Notes under the pieces: generated by a model | The model's database searches: none | What the model saw: the letters and a program-made list of their open reading frames with translations, nothing else | Told to the model about the DNA's origin: nothing | Part shown: positions 18,254 through 27,675 of the stretch, piece by piece | How positions within the stretch are numbered: position 1 is the first letter of the stretch | Layout of the letters: every line of letters begins with the position of its first letter | Program-made: the position numbers and the translations under genes | From: Bordetella hinzii LMG 13501 | GTDB taxonomy: Bacteria > Pseudomonadota > Gammaproteobacteria > Burkholderiales > Burkholderiaceae_B | NCBI RefSeq assembly: GCF_001548475.1 | Contig: NZ_LRUJ01000023.1 | Coordinates: forward strand, 1-64,000 | Direction: 5' to 3' | DNA length: 64,000 nucleotides

Positions 18254-19813
18254 TCAGATGGCGGCTTCGATGAGGAAGGGCCCCTTGTGCTTGAGGCCGG
18301 CCTGCAAGGCCTGGGTAAAGCCCTCGACACTGTCCACGCGCACGGCTTCGACGCCCATGCCGCGGGCCAGGCTGACCCAATCCAGGCTGGGATCGACCAG
18401 GTCCAGCATGCGCTGGGCATTGCGGCCCGGTTCCTGCACGCCGACGTTGCGCATTTCGCCGTGCAGGGTCTGGTAGCTGTTGTTGGCGTAGATGATGGTC
18501 AGGCAATCCAGGCGCTCGCGCGCCTGCGTCCAGAGCGCCTGGACGGTGTACATGCCGCTGCCGTCGGCCTGCATGGTGACCACCTTGCGGTCAGGGCAGG
18601 CCACGGCGGCGCCGGTCGCCATGGGCAGGCCGATGCCGATGGCCCCGCCGGTCAGCTGCAGCCAGTCGTGCGGCGCGGCGTTGACATTGTGCAGGCCGAT
18701 CTCGCGGCCTTGCGTGATGGACTCGTCCACCAGGATGGCGTTTTCCGGCAGGTGGCGCATGGTGATCTGATTGATCGCCGCGCTGGTCAGCTTGCCGGAG
18801 GTGGGCAGCGGCTCGCGCCAGCCGGCCGCGGCCAGCTGAGGGGCATCCGACTTGATGCCCAGCTCTTCGGCCAGCCACTCCAGCGCATGCGCCAGGTCCT
18901 GTTCCTGCGTGGCCAGCGTCACGGCATGGCAGCCCTCGGGCGCCAACAGGCTGGGCTTGCCGGGATAGGCGAAGAACGCCACCGGCGAACGCGCGCCGAC
19001 CAGCACCAGGTTGCGCACATCGGCCAGGAAGGCCAGCGCCTGGTCCACCGGATACGGCAGCCGGTCGACCGGCGTGCGTCCCAGGCCACGCTCGATGCGG
19101 CGGTTGGACGTCTCGCTGGCCAGGCGCACTCCCGTGGCCTGCGCGATGCGGCCGGCGGCGGCCAGCGCGCGGCCGCGCAGGGCGGTGCCGCCCAGCAGCA
19201 GCATGGTCTTTTCGCCGGACCGGATGGCCGCCGCGGCGGCCCGGATGGCGTCGCCATCGGGACGCGACGGCCCCTCGACGGCGACCGGCGACGGCGCCGG
19301 CGTATTTTCGGGCAGATCGGTCCAGGCCGCGTTGGCGGGCAAAAAGAGCGTGGCGACATTGCCCGGCGCCTGGCGCGCGGCGCGAATGGCCTCGCCGGTG
19401 CGGGCGGCCACCGAGGCCGCGTCTTCGATACGGCCAACCCAGTGCGACATCGGGCGGGCCACGGCCTCGCCGTCGCTGGTCAGCGGCGCGTCGTACTGCA
19501 CATGATAGGTGGCGTGGTCGCCGACCACATTGACCATGGGCGTGCGGGCGCGGCGGGCGTTGTGCAGATTGGCCAGGCCATTGCCCAGGCCCGGGCCCAG
19601 GTGCAGCAGCGTGGCCGCCGGCTTGTCGGCCATGCGGGCATAGCCGTCGGCCGCGCCGGTCACCACGCCTTCGAACAGGCCCAGCACGCAACGCATGCGC
19701 GGCTTGCGGTCCAGCGCGGCCACAAAGTGCATTTCCGATGTGCCGGGATTGGCAAAACAGACATCGATGTCGTTGACAAGCAGGGTATCGCAGAGACTGT
19801 CGGCGCCGTTCAT
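18254..19813 (-). CDS. Thiamine-diphosphate-dependent enzyme, benzoylformate-decarboxylase/acetolactate-synthase-like
   Basis: 519 residues from the ATG at 19811-19813 (MNGADSLCDT). PYR domain with catalytic Glu in GLFEGVVTGAADGY and the CFANPGTSEMHFV segment. In the PP domain the usual GDG is ADG (QADGSGMYTVQALW) followed by YANNSY. The protein is shorter than AHAS catalytic subunits and resembles the MdlC/unassigned ThDP group. It is only distantly similar to the ThDP enzyme at 14614, so they are not recent duplicates. Substrate unknown. Probably co-transcribed with the MaoC gene. Confidence 0.8.
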   Translation of the reverse strand: MNGADSLCDTLLVNDIDVCFANPGTSEMHFVAALDRKPRMRCVLGLFEGVVTGAADGYARMADKPAATLLHLGPGLGNGLANLHNARRARTPMVNVVGDHATYHVQYDAPLTSDGEAVARPMSHWVGRIEDAASVAARTGEAIRAARQAPGNVATLFLPANAAWTDLPENTPAPSPVAVEGPSRPDGDAIRAAAAAIRSGEKTMLLLGGTALRGRALAAAGRIAQATGVRLASETSNRRIERGLGRTPVDRLPYPVDQALAFLADVRNLVLVGARSPVAFFAYPGKPSLLAPEGCHAVTLATQEQDLAHALEWLAEELGIKSDAPQLAAAGWREPLPTSGKLTSAAINQITMRHLPENAILVDESITQGREIGLHNVNAAPHDWLQLTGGAIGIGLPMATGAAVACPDRKVVTMQADGSGMYTVQALWTQARERLDCLTIIYANNSYQTLHGEMRNVGVQEPGRNAQRMLDLVDPSLDWVSLARGMGVEAVRVDSVEGFTQALQAGLKHKGPFLIEAAI

Positions 19814-19980
19814 GGTGTCAGTATCAGAGTGAAGAAGAAATGGGCGGGCGAGCCTGGCGGCCCGCCCTGTCGCTGGACATGATAGGGATAGCGGGGGGGT
19901 GCGCCTAGGTCCATTTCGCGGCAGTGGCATGGAACCACTCTCCCCGGACGCCCAAAACCTAGGGTTGACCCTCAGAAGAC

Positions 19981-20727
19981 TCAGGCCGGGCTCAGGATCT
20001 GGCCCAGGAAAGCCTGGGCGCGTTCGCTTTGCGGGGCCGAGAAGAAACGCTGCGGCGGCGCGCTTTCGACGATGCGCCCGCCATCCATGAAGACGACGCG
20101 GTCGCCCACTTCACGCGCGAATCCCATTTCATGCGTCACGCAAATCATGGTCATGCCTTCGCGGGCGAGTTCGACCATGGTTTCCAGCACCTCCTTGACC
20201 ATTTCCGGATCGAGCGCCGAGGTCGGTTCGTCGAACAGCATCACCTTGGGTTGCATGCACAGCGCGCGCGCGATGGCGACGCGCTGTTTCTGGCCGCCGG
20301 ACAGCTGCCCCGGGAACTTGTCGGCCAGTTGCGGAATGTGCACGCGCTCCAGGTACTGCATGGCGCGCGCCCGCGCCGCCTCGGGCGACACGCCCTTGAC
20401 GCGCACGGGCGCCAGGGTGCAGTTCTGCAGGACGGTCAAGTGCGGAAAGAGATTGAAGTGCTGGAACACCATGCCGACATCGGCGCGGATGCGCTCGATA
20501 TTGGCCAGGTCGTGGTTCAGCTCCACACCGTTGACCACGATGCTTCCCTGCTGGTGTTCCTCAAGGCGGTTGATGAGCCGGATGGTGGTGGACTTGCCCG
20601 AACCCGAGGGCCCGCAGAGAATGAGTTTCTCTCCGGCCTGCACCTCGAGCGACAGCTCGTCGATGACCTTGAACTCGCCATACCACTTGCTGACGCCGCG
20701 CAGGCTGATGATAGGTTGCTGGCTCAT
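19981..20727 (-). CDS. Polar amino acid ABC transporter, ATP-binding protein
   Basis: GlnQ/HisP-type ATPase of 248 residues from the ATG at 20725-20727 ([11 protein letters not shown]). Walker [11 protein letters not shown]-loop [10 protein letters not shown], signature [15 protein letters not shown], Walker [13 protein letters not shown] and the H-switch THEMGF are all intact. Last gene of the unit SBP-permease-ATPase, with the ureohydrolase gene first; gaps of 2 to 34 bases argue for one operon. Confidence 0.93.
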   Translation of the reverse strand: MSQQPIISLRGVSKWYGEFKVIDELSLEVQAGEKLILCGPSGSGKSTTIRLINRLEEHQQGSIVVNGVELNHDLANIERIRADVGMVFQHFNLFPHLTVLQNCTLAPVRVKGVSPEAARARAMQYLERVHIPQLADKFPGQLSGGQKQRVAIARALCMQPKVMLFDEPTSALDPEMVKEVLETMVELAREGMTMICVTHEMGFAREVGDRVVFMDGGRIVESAPPQRFFSAPQSERAQAFLGQILSPA

Positions 20728-20729
20728 GA

Positions 20730-21422
20730 TCAGGCCTTGGTGATGTCGTGGTTTTCGCCGGCGCCGTTCCAGTAGCCGGGCACGGCCAGGCGCTTCTCCG
20801 AGCGGCGGAACACCCAGGAAAGCAGGCTGCACATGCAGAAGTAGATGACGCCGACCATGGTGTAGACCGTCAGCGCCTGGAAGGTGGCGCCGGCCAGCAT
20901 CTCGCCGGCCCGCATCAGTTCGTAGACACTGATCACCGCCACCAGCGAGGTTTCCTTCACCAGCACCAGCGCATAGTTGCCCAGCGCCGGGAACACCGTG
21001 CGCAAGGCCTGGGGCAGCACGATGTAGCGCAGGCGGTCCAGGCGCGACAGGCCCAGCGCCCGCGCGGCCTCGTACTGACCCGAGTCCACCGACTGGATGC
21101 CGCTGCGGAAAAGCTCGGCCAGGTAGGCGCCGAAATTCAGCGTCAGGCCCAGCACGCCGGCCGTGAAGCCGCCGATCACCACGCCCATCTCAGGCAGACC
21201 GTAATAGATGTAGAACAGTTGCAGCAGCAGGGGCGTGCCCCGGATCACTTCGATATAGAAGCGGGCGGCGCGGGACAGCGCCGCCGACTTGGACAGACGG
21301 CACAGACAGACGACCAGGCCCACCGCCACAGCCAAAAACGCCGAACAGAAAAAAAGCGCCAAGGTCCACATCGACCCTTCGGCCAGCGGCGCCAGATACG
21401 TCTTGAGGGTAGCGAGGTCCAT
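20730..21422 (-). CDS. Polar amino acid ABC transporter, permease
   Basis: HisMQ-type membrane protein of 230 residues with about five hydrophobic segments and the cytoplasmic EAA loop ([25 protein letters not shown]), the coupling site for the ATPase. A single permease gene implies a homodimer. It stops 2 bases before the ATPase start. Confidence 0.92.
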   Translation of the reverse strand: MDLATLKTYLAPLAEGSMWTLALFFCSAFLAVAVGLVVCLCRLSKSAALSRAARFYIEVIRGTPLLLQLFYIYYGLPEMGVVIGGFTAGVLGLTLNFGAYLAELFRSGIQSVDSGQYEAARALGLSRLDRLRYIVLPQALRTVFPALGNYALVLVKETSLVAVISVYELMRAGEMLAGATFQALTVYTMVGVIYFCMCSLLSWVFRRSEKRLAVPGYWNGAGENHDITKA

Positions 21423-21437
21423 CGTCGATCTCTCCGC

Positions 21438-22223
21438 TTACTTGCTCATCAGATCGGCCACGCCCCACTTGCGGCCGATCTCGGCCATCTCGCCGTTCTG
21501 CTTCATCTCGGCGATGGCGGCGTTCACGGCATCCAGCAAGGCCTTGTTGCCCTTCTCCACCGCCATGCCCACCTGCCACTTCTTCTGCGGCTGGTAGGCG
21601 GTATCCAGCTTGACGCCCGGTATCTTCTTGGTCTGGATCTGGTAGATGATGCTGGGCGGATCGACGATGCCCAGGTCAATGCGGCCGGCGCGCACATCGG
21701 CCAACAAGGTGGAGTAATCCTGGTAGGTCGAGACCTTGGTGCCCGGCATGTCCTTGATCATGTTGAACTGCACCGAATCCACCAGCACCCCCACCCGCTG
21801 GCCCTTCATGTCCTCGAAGCGCCCGTAGGTCTTCTTGCTCTTGTCGCCGACGACCACGCCCTCGCCCCATTCATACACGGGCGCGCTGAAATCCAGCACC
21901 CGGGCGCGCTCTTCGGTAATGAACAGCGGCGCCGACATGAGGTCCGCGCGGCCCGAGGTCAGGGTCGGGATCAGGCCCGAGAACGGCACGTCGGCCAGCT
22001 TCATTTGGGCCTTCAGGTGCTTGGCGATGCCGCTTGCGGCGTCCACCATGATGCCTTCGAGCTGATTGCTCGCCGGGTTCTTGAAACCGTGCGGCGGCGC
22101 CGACGCCGTGGTCACGACATTGATGCTGCCCGAAGCCTGGATCTCGGCCAGCGGGCGCGCCTGGACCAGGCCGGCGGTGCACAGCAGGCTGGCGGCCAGC
22201 AGCGTGTTGACGATGCGTTTCAT
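21438..22223 (-). CDS. ABC transporter periplasmic binding protein (family 3)
   Basis: 261 residues. A signal peptide ends at about VQA (residue 22). The mature part has the family 3 layout: NVVTTASAPPHGF near the start, ADLMSAPLFITEERARVLDFSAP, then GVLVDSVQF and a C-terminal WGVADL. Encoded between the ureohydrolase and the permease. The pairing with a ureohydrolase suggests a guanidino or agmatine-like ligand, which is inference. Confidence 0.9.
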   Translation of the reverse strand: MKRIVNTLLAASLLCTAGLVQARPLAEIQASGSINVVTTASAPPHGFKNPASNQLEGIMVDAASGIAKHLKAQMKLADVPFSGLIPTLTSGRADLMSAPLFITEERARVLDFSAPVYEWGEGVVVGDKSKKTYGRFEDMKGQRVGVLVDSVQFNMIKDMPGTKVSTYQDYSTLLADVRAGRIDLGIVDPPSIIYQIQTKKIPGVKLDTAYQPQKKWQVGMAVEKGNKALLDAVNAAIAEMKQNGEMAEIGRKWGVADLMSK

Positions 22224-22257
22224 TGTTTTCCCCTTGTGGTTGGTGAGCGGCGCCGGC

Positions 22258-23208
22258 TCAGGCCGGACGCCGCACGGCGGCCGCGGCCAGTGCAAGAAAC
22301 TCCTGCATCACGGTCGCGGCCAGAAAAGCCGTGGCGCCGCCGACGTCCTGCGGCGGCGACACGGTATTCACATCGAAGGCCACGAAGTTCAGGCCCGACA
22401 GCCGCCTGAGCAGCGCCAGCCCTTCCTTGGCCGAGAGCCCGCCCCACTCCGGCGTGCACACGCCGGGCGCGCAGGAGGGATCGAAGACGTCCATGTCGAA
22501 ACAGAGATAGACGGGGCGGTCGCCCACGCGGCGCTTGATCTCATCGAGCACCGTGCCCTGGTCCTGGTCGAAATCGTCAAACGGAATGACGCGGTAGCCG
22601 ACCTCGCGGCCATACTCGACCACGCCGCCCATGAAAGAATTGCCCCGCGTGCCGACATGGAAGCTGGCGCCGACGTCGATCAAGGCTTCTTCGGCAGCCC
22701 GGGTGAAGGTCGTCGCGGTGTTGTAGCCCGGGATGGGATAGGTGTCGGTGTGCGAGTCGAAGTGCAGCACGACCAGGCCGGGATGGCGCTTGCCCGCGGC
22801 GCGCAGCTGCGGCAAGGTGACCGCGCCATCGCCGCCCATGGTCACGGGGATGGCGCCCGCATCCAGGATGCGGCCCACCGCCTCCTCGATGGCCGGGTAG
22901 GAGCGTTCGGGGTCACCCGGCCAACACACCACGTTGCCGGCGTCGACAGCCCGCAGGTATTGCGAGGGATTGTCCACGCCCGCGCGCCGGAACAGATCGA
23001 AAGGCCGCAGCAGGCGGGACTGCTCGCGGATGGCATCCGGCCCCTGGCGCGACCCCACGCGGAAGGGATGCGTGCCGCAATCAAACGGGATCCCCAACAC
23101 ACAGGCGGCGGGCGCCGGCGCCCGCGCCGACGGCGCCGGCAAGCCCATGAAACCCGCGACCGGCGCGAAAACCGCCGGATCCGCCAGGACGAAATCCTCT
23201 TGCTGCAC
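22258..23208 (-). CDS. Ureohydrolase family protein (agmatinase/guanidino-hydrolase-like)
   Basis: 316 residues of the arginase/agmatinase fold, whose members release urea from guanidino compounds using two Mn ions. The metal sites DSHTD (151-155) and FDMDVFDP (237-244) are present. In the first motif the normally invariant metal-ligand His of GGDHS is Gly128 (GGDGAV at 125-130), so the first Mn site may be altered. It starts the operon with the importer genes and has a CATATCG-5-CGATATG palindrome 40 bases upstream. The substrate is inferred only to be a guanidino compound. Confidence 0.83.
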   Translation of the reverse strand: MQQEDFVLADPAVFAPVAGFMGLPAPSARAPAPAACVLGIPFDCGTHPFRVGSRQGPDAIREQSRLLRPFDLFRRAGVDNPSQYLRAVDAGNVVCWPGDPERSYPAIEEAVGRILDAGAIPVTMGGDGAVTLPQLRAAGKRHPGLVVLHFDSHTDTYPIPGYNTATTFTRAAEEALIDVGASFHVGTRGNSFMGGVVEYGREVGYRVIPFDDFDQDQGTVLDEIKRRVGDRPVYLCFDMDVFDPSCAPGVCTPEWGGLSAKEGLALLRRLSGLNFVAFDVNTVSPPQDVGGATAFLAATVMQEFLALAAAAVRRPA

Positions 23209-23247
23209 AACTTCCCCTTTCTCCGCCGTAGCGCCTAGTTAATCAGC

Positions 23248-23266
23248 CATATCGTCTGTCGATATG
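23248..23266. promoter_or_regulatory. Candidate IclR-regulator operator, ureohydrolase/importer promoter
   Basis: Perfect palindrome CATATCG TCTGT CGATATG at 23248-23266, 40 bases upstream of the ureohydrolase start. A related site (CATATCG CTTAT CGATGCA) lies upstream of the iclR gene at 24209-24227. Confidence 0.6.
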
Positions 23267-23338
23267 ATCATGTCATTATTAGGCTATGCCGAGGCGAACG
23301 GAATTAGGGTATTCCCAGAAGGAAGCCCGCAGCCCCGG

Positions 23339-24157
23339 CTAGGCCGGCGCCTGCATGGCGTAGAAAGGCTGGGTCAGGCCAATGGTGCGCGAGGCGCTGA
23401 TGGCGTGCGCGGTTTCGACGACTTGCGGGCCAAAGACCGCCTGGGCCTCTTCAAAAGACCAGCGGCTGGCCGGCACCGAGACATTGACCGCGCCGACCGG
23501 CGTGCCCACCGGATCGAGCACCGGCGCGCTGACCGTGATGTCGCCGGGATAGAACTCGCTGTTCGAGCGCGCATAGCCCTGGTCGCGGGCGAACGCGACC
23601 TCGGCCATCAGGGCGTCCAGGTCGGTGATGGTGGTGTTGGTGAAGGCACGGCGCCGGCAGGCGGCCAGCAGTTCGCGCGCGCGCGCCGGGTCCAGCCGCG
23701 ACAGCACGGCGCGGCCGGCCGCGGTGCAGTAGATGGGCAGCCGCTTGCCTACCGGCATATGGACGAACATCTGCTTATGCGTGGCGAACCGCGCCACATA
23801 GACCATGTCCAGCCCGTCGGGCTCGGCCAGGCTGCAGGTTTCCTGGCTGCTGCGGTTGAGCGAATGCAGGAAAGGATTGCCGCCCAGCACCAGCGCGCTG
23901 GTTTGCGCGTAGCGCATGCCCAGCTCGAGCGACAGCGGCGCGAGCGAGAACTTCTTGGTCTGCGGGTGCTTGCGCAGATAGCCCAGCACCCACAGCGTGT
24001 GTGCAAAACGCTGCACGGCGCTTTTGGTCAGGCCCGTGGCCTCGGCCAGCTCGGGCAGGGTCAAGGCGGGGCGGCCTTCGGTGAAAGCGCCAAGCACCGA
24101 AATACCGCGCGCCAGCGCGGCAACGTAAAGAGGGGAGTCCTCGGCAGAAGCGGACAT
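23339..24157 (-). CDS. IclR-family transcriptional regulator
   Basis: 272 residues: an N-terminal winged helix (LYVAALARGISVLGAF, LPELAEATGLTKSAVQRFAHTL) and a C-terminal effector domain (LPIYCTAAGRAVLS, ARDQGYARSNSEFYPGDITVSAPV), the standard IclR layout. It lies between the ureohydrolase/importer unit and an AapJ-like binding protein gene. Matching palindromes upstream of this gene and of the ureohydrolase suggest autoregulation and control of the importer operon. Confidence 0.9.
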   Translation of the reverse strand: MSASAEDSPLYVAALARGISVLGAFTEGRPALTLPELAEATGLTKSAVQRFAHTLWVLGYLRKHPQTKKFSLAPLSLELGMRYAQTSALVLGGNPFLHSLNRSSQETCSLAEPDGLDMVYVARFATHKQMFVHMPVGKRLPIYCTAAGRAVLSRLDPARARELLAACRRRAFTNTTITDLDALMAEVAFARDQGYARSNSEFYPGDITVSAPVLDPVGTPVGAVNVSVPASRWSFEEAQAVFGPQVVETAHAISASRTIGLTQPFYAMQAPA

Positions 24158-24208
24158 AGGGGCAGGTTCGGATCAAGGTGCGCATAGCGTACCGCATTCC
24201 GAACCGCC

Positions 24209-24227
24209 CATATCGCTTATCGATGCA
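24209..24227. promoter_or_regulatory. Candidate IclR-regulator operator at its own promoter
   Basis: CATATCG CTTAT CGATGCA, sharing CATATCG-5-CGAT with the perfect palindrome at 23248-23266. It lies 52 bases upstream of the iclR start codon. Confidence 0.5.
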
Positions 24228-24243
24228 GGTATTTGCCCGCCCT

Positions 24244-25266
24244 TCAGCGCACCGGCCAGGGATACATGGCCCCACCCTGATTCCAGAGCGCATTGACCCC
24301 GCGCGCCAGGCCCAGTTTGCTGTCCTTGCCCACATTGCGGTCGAAGATCTCGCCGTAATTGCCCACGGCCTTGATCGCGTGATAGGCCCACTTTTCGTCC
24401 AAGCCCATATTCTTGCCCGCTCCCGGCGTCACGCCCAGGATGCGCGAGATATTGGGATTCTTGCTCTGCAGCATCTCGTCGACGTTTTTCTGCGTGATGC
24501 CGTACTCCTCGGCCTCCATCAGCGCGAACAGCGTCCAGCGCACGATGCCCAGCCAGTTTTCATCACCCTGTCGCACCATGGGGCCCAGCGGCTCCTTGGA
24601 GAAGCGTTCGGGCAGGATTTCAAAATCGGCCGGATTGGAGACCTGGGTGGCGCGCACCGCGGCCAATTGCGAAGCGTCGTCGGTAAAGGCATCGCAGCGG
24701 CCGGACTCGAAGGCGCGCACCACTTCGGTCACCTTGTCGATCACCACGGGCGTGAACTTGATGCCGTTGGCGCGGAACCAGTCGGCCAGGTTCAGTTCGG
24801 TGGTGGTGCCCGGCTGCACGCAGACCGTGGCCTCGTTAAGCTCCTTGGCGGACTTCACGCCCAGCGACTTGCGCACCAGCACGCCCTGCCCGTCATAAAA
24901 GCTCGCGGCCACCGCGGCCAGGCCCAGCGACGTATCGCGGGTCTGGGTGAGCGTCACCGTGCGCAACAGGACGTCGACCTCGCCGGACTGAAGCGCCGTG
25001 AAGCGCTGCTGCGTCGACAGCGGCGTGCCTTTGAATTTGCTCGCGTCGCCAAATACCGCCGCGGCCACCGCGCGGCAGATATCGACATCCATGCCTTCCC
25101 ATTCGCCCTTGCTGTTCGTGGCGGAAAAACCGGATACCCCATCGGTGAGACCGCATTGCACGAAGCCCTTCTTCTTGACGGCATCCAGGGTCGGTCCGGC
25201 GTGCGCGGCCGACATGGCGCCGGCCAGCGCGGCCGCGCCCAATGCCAAGGCAATCGTCTTTTTCAT
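24244..25266 (-). CDS. General L-amino acid ABC transporter binding protein (AapJ/BztA type)
   Basis: 340 residues with a signal peptide ending AHA (about residue 23). It has the AapJ-type core: KGFVQCGLTDGVSGFS, WEGMDVDICRAVAAAVFGD, and YGEIFDRNVG plus the C-terminal NALWNQGGAMYPWPVR. In other genomes this protein is encoded with AapQMP; no such permease or ATPase genes follow here, so it is either an orphan binding protein or uses components encoded elsewhere. Start at 25264-25266 with a GGAGAG ribosome site. Confidence 0.9.
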   Translation of the reverse strand: MKKTIALALGAAALAGAMSAAHAGPTLDAVKKKGFVQCGLTDGVSGFSATNSKGEWEGMDVDICRAVAAAVFGDASKFKGTPLSTQQRFTALQSGEVDVLLRTVTLTQTRDTSLGLAAVAASFYDGQGVLVRKSLGVKSAKELNEATVCVQPGTTTELNLADWFRANGIKFTPVVIDKVTEVVRAFESGRCDAFTDDASQLAAVRATQVSNPADFEILPERFSKEPLGPMVRQGDENWLGIVRWTLFALMEAEEYGITQKNVDEMLQSKNPNISRILGVTPGAGKNMGLDEKWAYHAIKAVGNYGEIFDRNVGKDSKLGLARGVNALWNQGGAMYPWPVR

Positions 25267-25318
25267 GGACTAGCTCTCCTCATGTGCGAGCCGCCCGCGG
25301 CAACAGGATGCGCGGCGG

Positions 25319-25338
25319 GCTGTCCTCGGTAGGACAGC
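25319..25338. repeat. 8-bp hairpin upstream of the AapJ-like gene
   Basis: GCTGTCCT (25319-25326), CGGT, AGGACAGC (25331-25338), perfect, about 53 bases upstream of the start codon. Operator or leader hairpin; function unknown. Confidence 0.5.
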
Positions 25339-25389
25339 GAGAGCCAGATTACGCTGCGCCGGGCCCTCTGCACAATCCCGGCGCGCCGG

Positions 25390-26418
25390 TCAGGTGCCGG
25401 GCAGCCCCGAGGTGTCCAGGCTGAAGGCCGCGGCGGCGCGGCCGATGCGGTCGTTGACGGCATCCCAGGCGGGATCGGCCGGCGGCGCCTGCACCCAGAT
25501 GCGGGCGTAGCCCTGCACGTCGAGCTCGCGCAGGGTGGCATAGAGGGCCTGGGCGTAGCGCGCGGGGTCGGCCGGCACGGGATGCCACTCCAGCCCGTCG
25601 CCATCCTCGCCGCGCCAGCCATGGGCCACCATGGCGATGCGGCCGGCGGGCCGGTCGCCGGCGCGCAGGCGTGCCCAATTGGCTTCGTCGATGAGCTCCA
25701 GCGGCGTGCGCGGCGCATAGTGCGCCTTGAGCGTGCCCGAGGCGCGCGGCGCGGCGGCATCCGGACGGCTGACTGGCACGCCGAGGACCCGGGCGATCTG
25801 CGTGGCGCTGACGTGGCCGGGGCGCAGCAGCACCGGCCCCACCCCCTGATCCAGGCGCGAGAGATCGACGATGGTGGATTCGATGCCCACTTCGGAGGCG
25901 CCGCCATCGAGCACTGGCATGCCGGCGGCGACTTCATGGGGGAATTCGGCGCGGACATGATCGGCCCGGGTGGGCGACACATGGCCGAAGGTATTGGCCG
26001 ACGGCGCAGCCACGCCGCCCTGCCCGCCCGGCTTGAGCGCGGCGAAGGCCCGCAGCAGATCCTGCGCCACCGGGTGCGAGGGACAGCGCAGGCCTATGCT
26101 GTCCTGGCCGCCGCTGACGGCCTCGCCCACGCCGGGGCGGCGCTTGAGAATGAGGGTAAGCGGGCCCGGCCAGAACGCCTCGATCAGGCGCTGGGCCTGC
26201 GGCGGCACCTCGCTGGCCCAATGGCGCAGGTCGGCGCCCGGCGCCACATGCACGATGACGGGATGATTGGCCGGCCGGCCCTTGGCGGCATAGATGCGCG
26301 CCACGGCCTCGGCGTTCTCGGCATCGGCGCCCAGGCCGTAGACCGTCTCGGTCGGAAACGCCACCAGGCCGCCGTCGGCCAGTCGCCGGGCGGCCGCCGC
26401 GATAGCGGCCTCAACCAT
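25390..26418 (-). CDS. L-threonylcarbamoyladenylate synthase, Sua5 type
   Basis: Makes threonylcarbamoyl-AMP for the t6A37 modification of ANN-reading tRNAs. 342 residues from the ATG at 26416-26418 ([12 protein letters not shown]): a YrdC/TsaC domain ([54 protein letters not shown]) followed by the extra C-terminal Sua5 domain from about residue 225 ([12 protein letters not shown]). The start overlaps the purK stop by 8 bp, so it belongs to a purE-purK-sua5 operon. Confidence 0.93.
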   Translation of the reverse strand: MVEAAIAAAARRLADGGLVAFPTETVYGLGADAENAEAVARIYAAKGRPANHPVIVHVAPGADLRHWASEVPPQAQRLIEAFWPGPLTLILKRRPGVGEAVSGGQDSIGLRCPSHPVAQDLLRAFAALKPGGQGGVAAPSANTFGHVSPTRADHVRAEFPHEVAAGMPVLDGGASEVGIESTIVDLSRLDQGVGPVLLRPGHVSATQIARVLGVPVSRPDAAAPRASGTLKAHYAPRTPLELIDEANWARLRAGDRPAGRIAMVAHGWRGEDGDGLEWHPVPADPARYAQALYATLRELDVQGYARIWVQAPPADPAWDAVNDRIGRAAAAFSLDTSGLPGT

Positions 26419-27595
26419 GGCCGGCATCCGGCAGGCCCAGGGCCTGGGCCACCTTGGCCGCGTCGCGGCGGGCATCGTCAAGCGTGCGGCCCACGATGGT
26501 CACATGGCCCATCTTGCGGCCGCGGCGCGCATCATGCTTGCCATAGAGATGCAGCTTGGCCGTGTCCACGGCCAGCGCCGCGTCCCAGGCCGGTTCGCGC
26601 TGCGCGGGGCCGTCATACCAGATGTCGCCCAGCAGATTGAGCATGACGGCCGGCGTCACCAGGGCCGTGCTGCCCAAGGGCAGGCCGGCCATGACGCGCG
26701 CCTGCTGCTCGAACTGGCTGGTGATGCAGGCGTCCATCGTATAGTGCCCGCTGTTGTGCGGGCGCGGCGCGATCTCGTTGACCACCAGCTCGCCGCTCTT
26801 GAGCACGAAGAATTCCACGCACAGCACGCCGTGATAGCCCAGGCCTTGGGCGATGGCCTGCGCCGCCGCGCGCGCCTGGGCCTGCACCGCGCCGCTCTCG
26901 TCCGCCCCGACGGTGGACACCGCCAGGATGCCGTCGCGGTGCTCGTTGCGCGCGATGGGAAACACCACGCTGGCGCCGTCGAAGCCGCGCGCGATCACCA
27001 CCGAAATCTCGTGGTCCAGCGGCAGCAGCGCCTCCAGCACACAGGGCACGCCGCCGAACTCGGCATAGGCCGCCAGGGCTTCTTCGCGGTTTGCCACGCG
27101 CGCCTGGCCCTTGCCGTCGTAGCCCATGCGGGCCACCTTGAGAATGCCGGGGAAGAGCTCGCCGGCCGCGCCGGCCAGGTCGTCCGGGCCGCGGATGGCC
27201 GCATGCGGCGCCACCGGAATGCCTTGCGAGGCGATGAAGCTTTTCTCGGCGATGCGGTCCTGCACCACGGCCACGGCATCGCCCGCGGGGCTGACGCGGC
27301 AGCGCGCGGCCAGCGCGCGCAGGCTGTCGGCCGGCACGTTCTCGAACTCGGTGGTCACCACGGTGCAGCGCTCGGCCAAGGCCTGCAGGCCCTGGGCGTC
27401 GTCATAGGCCGCGCGGATATGCAGGTCGGCCACCATGCCGGCCGGGCACTCCTCGGCCGGATCCAGCACGGCCACGCGGTAGCCCAGGCTCTGGGCGGCA
27501 TGGCAGAACATGCGGCCGAGCTGGCCCCCGCCAAGCAGGCCCAGCCAACCGCCGGGAGCGACAAAGAGTTTGGATCGAGATTGCGACATGGTCAT
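26411..27595 (-). CDS. purK: 5-(carboxyamino)imidazole ribonucleotide synthase
   Basis: ATP-grasp enzyme converting AIR and bicarbonate to N5-CAIR in purine synthesis. 394 residues starting [10 protein letters not shown] at 27595; an alternative ATG lies two codons in. Recognisable blocks: [21 protein letters not shown] (N-terminal nucleotide-fold), [21 protein letters not shown], and the C-terminal [25 protein letters not shown]. The open frame continues far upstream through purE territory but that is a shadow. Two GC-rich hairpins separate it from purE. Confidence 0.95.
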   Translation of the reverse strand: MTMSQSRSKLFVAPGGWLGLLGGGQLGRMFCHAAQSLGYRVAVLDPAEECPAGMVADLHIRAAYDDAQGLQALAERCTVVTTEFENVPADSLRALAARCRVSPAGDAVAVVQDRIAEKSFIASQGIPVAPHAAIRGPDDLAGAAGELFPGILKVARMGYDGKGQARVANREEALAAYAEFGGVPCVLEALLPLDHEISVVIARGFDGASVVFPIARNEHRDGILAVSTVGADESGAVQAQARAAAQAIAQGLGYHGVLCVEFFVLKSGELVVNEIAPRPHNSGHYTMDACITSQFEQQARVMAGLPLGSTALVTPAVMLNLLGDIWYDGPAQREPAWDAALAVDTAKLHLYGKHDARRGRKMGHVTIVGRTLDDARRDAAKVAQALGLPDAGHG

Positions 27596-27618
27596 ACCCG
27601 CAAGCGGCGGGAAAAGCT

Positions 27619-27668
27619 GGGCGCCGCGGCGCCCGGTCAAAGAGAAGCCGGCGCCCGAAGGCGCCGGC
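27619..27668 (-). repeat. Two tandem hairpins in the purE-purK spacer
   Basis: GGGCGCC/GGCGCCC at 27619-27634 and GCCGGCGCC-CGAA-GGCGCCGGC at 27647-27668, between the purE stop and purK start. No U-tract follows either, so they look like intercistronic RNA-stability or partial attenuation elements rather than terminators. Confidence 0.6.
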
Positions 27669-27675
27669 ACGGCAT

